A stretch of DNA of 64,000 bases from Paguma larvata (lineage: Eukaryota; Chordata; Mammalia; Carnivora; Viverridae): assembly GCA_030068075.1 (NCBI GenBank), contig CM057832.1, positions 79,082,502 through 79,146,501 on the forward strand. Reading direction: 5' to 3'. Shown piece by piece: positions 57,846-64,000 of this stretch. A program made the position numbers and the translations under genes. Position 1 is the first letter of the stretch, and each line of letters starts with the position of its first letter. The notes below the pieces were generated by a model that was not told where the DNA came from, searched no databases, and saw only the letters and a program-made list of their open reading frames with translations.

Positions 57846-58059
57846 TCAAAAGTAACAGGCCAAAAAAAAAAAAAAAAGGCAATAAATACAAGTGAAGAAA
57901 TTGGACTCTGGTATGTTCTTAAGTGAAACAGAGGATACTGAAAACTTTGGTTAATTCTGTGCCAGAGAATGCACCCACTGTCAGTCTGCTCAGCAGTGGA
58001 AGGAGATCAGTATACCTCTCCGTGCTCCTGGAGATAAAAATTCACAAATGACTTCACAG
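57846..58059. other. Short intron spacer with a 16-A run
   Basis: A-run at 57860-57877; otherwise unclassified. Confidence 0.4.
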
Positions 58060-59595
58060 AGAGGTGGTGGAACTTTGCTCCCTCAGCCAAAGGGAAACTG
58101 TTCGAAACTGCTAACCTCTATTCTACTCATCCTGCCCTTGCCAAAGTCACCAAACGCCTTCAAGTTGGCAAATCTAATGTTTCTCTTTGTCTTCATCTTA
58201 CTTCTCAGCTGCATTCAACACAGTTGGACACCGCCGCCTGGAAACACAGTCTTCCTTTGGCTTCTAAGGCATCCCTTTGTCTTGACTTGCCTTCTACCTA
58301 CCTGGCTACCCCTTCTCAGCACCCCTGGTTGCCATCTTCTCCATGTCTCCACTCTAAATCTTAGAATACCCCTAGGGCTTGGTCCTCTACCCTCCTCTAT
58401 TTTATATATATATATCCTATCTATTATAGGCATTATATATATATAGGCATACCTATTATGTATTATATATATATAATGTATGTATTTTATATATATATAT
58501 AGGCATACCTATTATTATATATATATATATTATTATATAGGCATAATAGGTATGCCTATATATATATATAATGCCTATAATAGATAGGATATATATATAT
58601 ATAATCCCCCTAGTTGATCCTCTAGTCCTGGGCACTAAGCACTAAGTACTCGTTCCATACTGACAATTCCCAAATTTATGGCTCATCCCCAGATCTCTAC
58701 TCCGAACTCCAGACACCCATATCAAATAGTCTACTGGACATTTGCACTTAAAACTGCATAAAAGGCCTCAAATATAACATGTCCACATAAGAAATCTTAC
58801 TTCCCCTACCCCCACTATGGTCCCCCCTCATGTTCCTCTCCCACTCTTCCTCCTCTCTATAAATGGCATTCCGCCCATCCAATGGCTTAAGCCAATTACC
58901 TAGAAACCATTCTTGATTCCTTTACTTCCCACATCCATTGTGTTAATGAATCCTGTTGGCTTACCTCCAGAATATAGCTCAAATCCATTCTCTCCACAAC
59001 CTTTACCAGAATCGAAACCACAGTTCTCTCTCACCTACGTTACTGCAAAGGCTGGTTTCCTAACATCCATTTTCACTATCCATTTATTCCCCACAAAGCA
59101 GCAGAGTGATCCTTTTGATATAGAATTCATAACTGAAATCCCTTCGATGGCTGCCCATTTCAACTCGATTAAAACCCAAAATTTTCACCATGGCCTGAAC
59201 ACCTCTCCAAGGTCTGGCCTTTTTTACCTCTTGACCTCTCTCCTTAGCTCACTGTGCTCTGGCCTTCTTGGTGTTCTCCCATCTCATGCAGTTTCCCCCT
59301 ACCTCAGGGCCTTTGCACTGCTGACCATCCACCTGGTATACTCCCTGCCCTCCCTCACTGGTGCATGACTGCTCTTCCTCCTCACTCCATTCTCAGTCCA
59401 ATGCCTCTCCAGAGAGCCTCTCCTAAACATTCACTGCAGCACGCAGTCCCATCCCTCCTGCTTTTCTGCTACCCTCTTTAATTTTATTCATAATGTACCT
59501 GAATTGACTTCATTTCTTTGTTTATGTGCCCATCACCAAAATTCCCCACCAAATTATATGCTCCATAAGAGCAGGGTTATGCCTGGCTTCTAGAT
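58060..59595 (+). repeat. Long L2 LINE copy
   Basis: About 1.5 kb collinear with L2: gctgcattcaacacagttgg, acaattcccaaatttatggc, ccgaactccagacacccata, cctgttggcttacctccaga, gcagagtgatccttttgata, cctcagggcctttgcactgc, attatatgctccataagagc. The 132-codon and 151-codon plus frames here are decayed L2, not genes. An AT palindrome has grown inside it at 58402-58604. Confidence 0.9.
58402..58604. repeat. AT-rich near-perfect palindrome, nested
   Basis: Outer arms 58402-58459 and 58543-58604 are reverse complements apart from one or two TA units; each carries tcctatctattataggcat or its complement. Inside, aggcatacctattat at 58501-58515 and ataataggtatgcct at 58543-58557 form a second, perfect 15-bp inverted pair with a 27-bp AT loop. 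Confidence 0.93.
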
Positions 59596-60128
59596 TCCCC
59601 TAAACCAAAGCACTAGCCCTTCTTCACTCAGAAGTCAGAGGAACAAAACTCATATCAGGTCATTACTCGCTCAAAGCCTCCAGAGGCTCTCTCAGAGTAG
59701 AGTCTGAAGCCCATCCCACGGCCTGCATGAGGCTCATGCGGTCTGGCCCTGGGCTCCTATGAGACCTCATCGCCTCTCCCTAGCCTCCCCCTCACTTGGC
59801 TGCAGCCCTACGGACCTCCCTGCTGCTCCCCAAACACACCATGTGCTGCACTCACTCCCTCTCATTCCAGCCTCAGGTCAATCGCTTCCTTTCCAAAGAT
59901 GCCCTTCCTGCCCATCTGAGCCAAAGCAGCTACCCTTACCCTGTCGGTTTCTTGCCATAAAACTGAGACCATCTGCCACTTTATCGGCTGTGTGTTGCGC
60001 CATCTATCTCCGGCTCTCCCCACCAGGAAACAGGCACCGAGTGAGGCACAGGATGATTCTGCCCACCGCCGAATCCCCAGCACCTGGTGTGTGTAGGTCT
60101 TCAGTAGACATTTGTCGAATTAATGGAT
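59596..60128 (+). repeat. Second L2 LINE copy, with intact 3' end
   Basis: cataccaggtcattactcgc-type start, then cctccagaggctctctcaga, ctgaagcccatcccacggcc, atccccagcacctggtgtgt, cagtagacatttgtcgaatt. It lies head to tail with the preceding L2. Confidence 0.88.
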
Positions 60129-61444
60129 AGTCCGGTCTTGCTGAAACTCTTAAGTCACGCCTGTCTAGGGAGATTATATCCAAGCAGTGGAAAGCTTTAT
60201 TCTGATGGAAATTACTTCTTCTTTTCAACAGTCTAGGTCCAGAGCAGCAACACCTGTCCTCCAGTTAAGAAAGCCACACTGTAGGAAAGAGAAGAGGCCC
60301 CTCTGCCCAACCCCTCATTGGCACGGCACCAAGGGCACCTCTAGGTTCGGTTTCTAGTCCGTCTGACCACCTGTGGACCTGATGCTCATTTTCAACATTT
60401 TGATTCTATTGAGTTGGGGAAGAAATGTCTTTGGAGAGAAACCAAAATTCCCCTGCAAGTGGTGACTGTTCCACAACTGAGCCTATTTGCTGGGATGAGA
60501 AGCTGCCCAAGGTACGCTTAGACCCTGGACTTTTGTCTCATTGTCGCTGTGTGCGACAGTGCAACCGCACTCGGCTTACAAGTTCCTCATTTGGCTGAGT
60601 CTTCAATGTCCCAAACACAAACAATGAAAACAGCATGGAAAAACAGGCTTAACTTAAATGAAAGTAAGACCTGCTGATTTTTTCAGTGGGCATAAAGCTT
60701 TTTGTTGGCTATGAAACATAATGGCAACTTCAAATATAAATGTAGTAAGCTCAAAATTAAACTTTTCTTTCCCCTACAATCCACCTCCTATAATCCAATT
60801 AATAAACTCACAGATATTTGCTTTGCTTCTTGGTATCTGACTGGCCCGGTGGAGGGGTGGGGTCAGTGCGGAAGACATTTCTTCCTATATATATACACAT
60901 ATGCACATATTTATATATCTCATGATCTGTTTGTTCAAAACAACGATTCTGATTTCTTGAGATAACAAGAATAAAGAAGGGGAGAAAATAACAAAATGAA
61001 AGAGCAGTTCCAGGAACTTTAGACTCTTAGACAACCAAGGGCAGTTTTTAATTTAGAGCTGAGCTTCTAAGAAAACTCTCCCTGTTGGGCAGACTGCTGC
61101 TAAGGCTGGCGGGGAAGCTGGACTCTAGTGGCTCTTCCAGGCTTAAGTGGGCGTGACCAGGACAGCTGAGTCAACATCTTCACGGACAGACTGACAGCAA
61201 GGAAGGACAAGAACTTTAGTCCATCTGACTCATCGATGAGCTCTGAGGGGTAACATTTCACTGGGTCATCAGTGGCAGATTTAGCTCACATGAGCCAGAC
61301 ACCAACTCCACAGTCCATTTGTTCAGCATGTTCTAAGGGCTCCTAAAGGGCTGGGACCAGGCAAGAAAGGCCAAGGGCAGGGGCAGAGACTAGTTGTATT
61401 GAAAATTTTGATATTTTGTTCACCATGGAACTTTTGCATTACTT
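60129..61444. other. 1.3 kb intron stretch, no feature seen
   Basis: No recognised repeat; frames are short. Confidence 0.45.
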
Positions 61445-61734
61445 TTATATTTTTTGAAAGACATTTCTCTAAAGAAGATGTGCAGAGAGCCAATAGATAC
61501 ATTAAAAAAGATGCTCAATGCCATTAATCATCAGGGAAATGCAAATCAAAACCACAATGAGGTATCACCCCACATGTATTAGAATGACGACTCTCTAAGA
61601 GAAAAGAAACAAGCATTGCTGAGAATGTGGAGCAAAGGGAACCCTTTGTGCAATGTTGGTGGGAATGCACAATGGTGCAGCCACTGTGGAAAACAGTATG
61701 TAGGTTCCTCAAAAAATTAAAAATAGAAATATCA
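61445..61734 (+). mobile_element. L1 LINE ORF2 end (part 1, split by a SINE)
   Basis: tctctaaagaagatgtgcag, aatcaaaaccacaatgaggt, tgttggtgggaatgcacaat, agccactgtggaaaacagta. Confidence 0.92.
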
Positions 61735-61940
61735 GGAGTGCCTGGGTGGCTCAGTCAGTTGAATGTCCAAGTCTTGATTTGGGTTGTGGGATCGAGCCCC
61801 ATGTTGGGCTCTGTGATGATTGTGGAGCCTGCTTGGGATTCTCTCTCTCTCTTTCTCTCTCTCCCCCTCTGTCTTTCCCCTACTCACACTCACATGCACT
61901 CACACTCTATCTCTTTCAAATAAAAAAAATAATAATAAAA
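61735..61940 (+). mobile_element. Carnivore SINE, older subtype, nested in L1
   Basis: Head ggagtgcctgggtggctcag, body gggatcgagccccatgttgg. It splits the L1 inside its aaaaatagaa motif; aaaatagaaata is repeated on both sides. Confidence 0.93.
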
Positions 61941-62450
61941 TAGAAATAGAAATACCATATGATCCAGTATTTCCACTTCTGGGCATATACCCAAAGAAAG
62001 CAAAAATACTAACTCAAAAAGATACATGCACCCCTACGTTTATTGCAGCATTATTTACAGTAGCCAAATTATAGAAGCAACCCAAATGTCCATCAATAGA
62101 TGAATGGATAAAGAAATTATGAGGTATACACATAATGAAACATTATATATGCATATATGTGTGAATATATAAATATATGTACACAAATTACGGTATGTAT
62201 ATATACAATGGAATATTATTCATCCATAAAAGAGAATGAAATCTTGCCATTTGCAACAACATGGATGAAATGTGAGAGCATGAAGTGAAACAAGTCAGAC
62301 AGAGAAAAACAAATACCATGCGATCTCACTTATAAGTGAAATCTTAAAAACAAAAACAAAAACAAAAAAACAAGCTCACTAATACAGAGAACAGACTAGT
62401 GGTTGCCCGAGGCAGAGGGTGAGGGGAAGGAGGTCAAAAGGTAAAAAATT
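61941..62450 (+). mobile_element. L1 LINE ORF2 end and 3' UTR (part 2)
   Basis: accatatgatccagtatttc, cacttctgggcatataccca, gaatattattcatccataaa, acatggatgaaatgtgagag, then 3' UTR text and an A/T-rich end. Confidence 0.92.
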
Positions 62451-62760
62451 TTTTTTTAATTTAATAAAATAATAAATAAATAAACCACCAACAAATATTA
62501 TGTATCTTGATGAGTGGTTTTTTTCTGGTATCTTCTTAACTTGTACACACAATGTGAGCGCCTTGCTTGCCTTAGCCCAGTCCCAGGCCCTGGTTGATTA
62601 TGTGCAGAACACTTTGCAAAGGCACATAGGGGATTAAGAGAAGGAACAGTGGTGGATGCTACCTTCTAGAACCACAACACAATAGGAGGGAAAAGGTATG
62701 TATTTAAATAAAACCAATAAAACTTAAGAGTGGTAAGCACTTTGAGAGGGGTTCAAAAAA
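62451..62760. other. Intron gap, no feature seen
   Basis: Unclassified after the L1 tail. Confidence 0.4.
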
Positions 62761-63006
62761 TAATGACAGTACTTCTATTTTTTTTTTTAGTGTTTATTTT
62801 TGAAAGAGAGAGAGAGAAAGAGTATGAGTGGAGGAGAGGTCGAGAGAGAGGGAGGCACAGGATCTGAAGCAGGCTCCAAGCTCTGAGCTGTCAGCACAGA
62901 GCCTGACGCAGGGCTCGAACTTACAAGCTGTGAGATCATGACCTGAGCTGAAGTCGGATGCCCAACTGACTGAGCCACCCAGGCGGCCCTAATGACAGTG
63001 CTTCTA
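62761..63006 (-). mobile_element. Felid SINE, reverse, with 17-bp duplication
   Basis: taatgacagtacttcta at 62761-62777 and taatgacagtgcttcta at 62990-63006 (one mismatch). Confidence 0.96.
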
Positions 63007-63044
63007 CAGTGCTGAGATACAGGACAGACACCATGATAAGCCTT

Positions 63045-63205
63045 CTCGCTCTAGTTCTGCCATTTCTAGCTGGGTGACACCAGGCAGACCATTTAACCAT
63101 GGGAGACTTCCGTCCCATCTGGGAACTGGAGGTAATGCCACCCACCTCAGAGGGTGATTGTGTCATGAGACTAAGTAACGCGTGTAACGCATGAAGGGAC
63201 TCACA
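63045..63205 (+). repeat. MIR SINE remnant
   Basis: ctagctgggtgacaccaggc, ccatctgggaactggaggta and cacctcagagggtgattgtg in MIR order. The tail keeps unusual CpGs (gtaacgcgtgtaacgc). Confidence 0.75.
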
Positions 63206-64000
63206 GTTGTGGGTCTAAGTGGGCCTGGGGAACACAGATGTAAAGTCTTGGTAATGACACTGGCCATCATGTACCTCCATAGAGAGAAGGGTACAGAAAT
63301 GCAACATGTTATGTGCATTTTCACGAGAATATGTGAGAATTATGGCCAGACACTCAGACCCATAATTTGGCAATTTCCTTTCAAACTGCTTCAAGAGCCC
63401 CATGCTGGGTTCTGTGTCACTGGCATTGTAAAAGAAAAATCTGTGATGACAGAGAATGTTTTCCACATGATCTGGGGTCTGATTACCATAATGGATGTCA
63501 GGTATCAGCTGGACTTATCTTAGGAGAAGAGAAGAAAAGTGAGACAAGTGTTTGAATAATTCACACATACCCAGTAGGAGAAGGAACTAGCCAATTTTCT
63601 GAAAAATCACTTGAGACCGCAGACTAGCTGTGGATTTACTCTTCACACGCACACACTCACACCTTCTCACTCGTGTTAGGGCAGCGTCTTAGGATTTTGT
63701 TTCCAAATGCTATATATCTTCCCTTTGTTACAGGAAATTGCTTTCCACATTTGTCAAAAGAAGAGAATACTACACTGGGTCTGGTAATACATACCTGCTC
63801 TCCCAGTAGCCACTTACTCAAGCCAGCAGATAAAGCGACAGTTGGTGACACCACCACAGCGGAGCCAAAGTGTTACTGAAAAATTCACCTCTATCTGATG
63901 CATCTGCCCAAACACATCCTTGAGGAAAACACATCACTTCTGGAGGATGTCTCTGTGATGCTTGGGCTCATCTGGTATTTCCTTTCACTCAACAACCCTT
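63206..64000. other. Right end of window, no feature seen
   Basis: Overlapping frames of 60-110 codons on both strands; none recognised. No splice-bounded MAMDC2 exon found. Confidence 0.45.

Larger units (their letters stand above)
1..64000 (-). other. MAMDC2: Part of the MAMDC2 gene body (three internal exons plus introns)
   Basis: Seen: three exons on the minus strand at 14245-13974, 11912-11828 and 8899-8762, with compatible splice phases and one open reading frame. Known: MAMDC2 is a secreted, four-MAM-domain proteoglycan of the extracellular matrix, about 686 residues in human, spread over a gene of well over 100 kb. Inferred: all of the window is MAMDC2 transcription unit, because neither the 5' exons (signal peptide and start of MAM1) nor the exon that completes MAM2 could be found, although I looked for reverse-translated patterns of both. 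No promoter-type CpG island is visible, which fits an internal position. Whether the far right end is still inside the gene is not proven by the sequence. Confidence 0.75.

Noticed and set aside
59010..59060. A minus-strand stretch encoding NCGFDSG, similar to the opening of a MAM domain, considered as the missing upstream MAMDC2 exon
   Set aside because: The rest does not fit (no following Trp-Ile-Leu motif, no usable splice pair) and the position is inside an L2.
58048..60130. Plus-strand frames of 132, 151 and 123 codons
   Set aside because: They fall within decayed L2 copies and a (TA)n palindrome.
1..64000. Mitochondrial insertion, endogenous retrovirus, CRISPR array or bacterial-type defence system
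   Set aside because: No mitochondrial gene text, no retroviral gag or pol reading frame, no regular direct-repeat and spacer pattern and no prokaryotic gene structure was seen.

Overview
This window is nuclear DNA from a carnivoran mammal, almost certainly a cat (Felidae). The evidence is about 36 copies of one tRNA-derived SINE whose head reads ggcgcctgggtggctcag. Its body has the felid form (ctgacagctcagagcctgg, then CT-rich, then an aaataaataaac-type A-rich tail), which differs from the dog and weasel forms I know. Old mammal-wide repeats (L2, MIR, MER5-type, L1M) fill in between. There are no bacterial-style genes and no CRISPR array, and no tRNA, rRNA or endogenous retrovirus that I could recognise.

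The only coding sequence I can support is three internal exons of one gene on the minus strand: 14245-13974, 11912-11828 and 8899-8762. All have canonical splice sites and matching phases (1-0, 0-1, 1-1). Together they give one uninterrupted frame that matches what I know of MAMDC2 (MAM domain-containing protein 2, 'mamcan', a secreted four-MAM-domain proteoglycan): the C-terminal two thirds of MAM domain 1 and the start of MAM domain 2. The exon before them (end of signal region and start of MAM1) and the exon after them (rest of MAM2) were looked for by reverse translation and not found. On this reading, 14246-64000 is intron towards the 5' end of the gene and 1-8761 is intron towards its 3' end. 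In human the gene lies on 9q21; the matching cat chromosome would be D4 (inference).

Layout. 1-8.7 kb: intron with six SINEs in the first 6.5 kb, an L2 and a strong CTCF-like motif near exon C. 8.7-14.3 kb: the three exons, with two short introns holding MIR, L2 and three young SINEs. 14.3-24.3 kb: a 158-bp polypyrimidine tract, two L1 remnants, MIRs and one full SINE plus one fragment. 24.3-33.6 kb and 36-50.9 kb: dense felid SINEs in both orientations, many with intact target-site duplications, some nested in L1. 33.3-36.2 kb and 50.9-53.9 kb: SINE-free stretches, the second holding an unexplained CpG-retaining patch. 55.3-60.1 kb: MIR and L2 remnants, with a nested AT-rich palindrome grown inside an L2. 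61.4-62.5 kb: an L1 3' region split by a SINE.

I found no new multi-gene system. The observations most worth a check are the AT-rich palindrome at 58.4-58.6 kb, a perfect YY1-type motif duplicated by a SINE insertion at 48.1-48.4 kb, the CTCF-like site at 8.29 kb, two adjacent SINEs that seem to carry 3' flanking sequence from their source loci, and a 32-bp near-identical local copy at 33.1 and 34.6 kb. Repeat boundaries are by eye and usually good to about 5-20 bases; family names come from recognition, not from a search.
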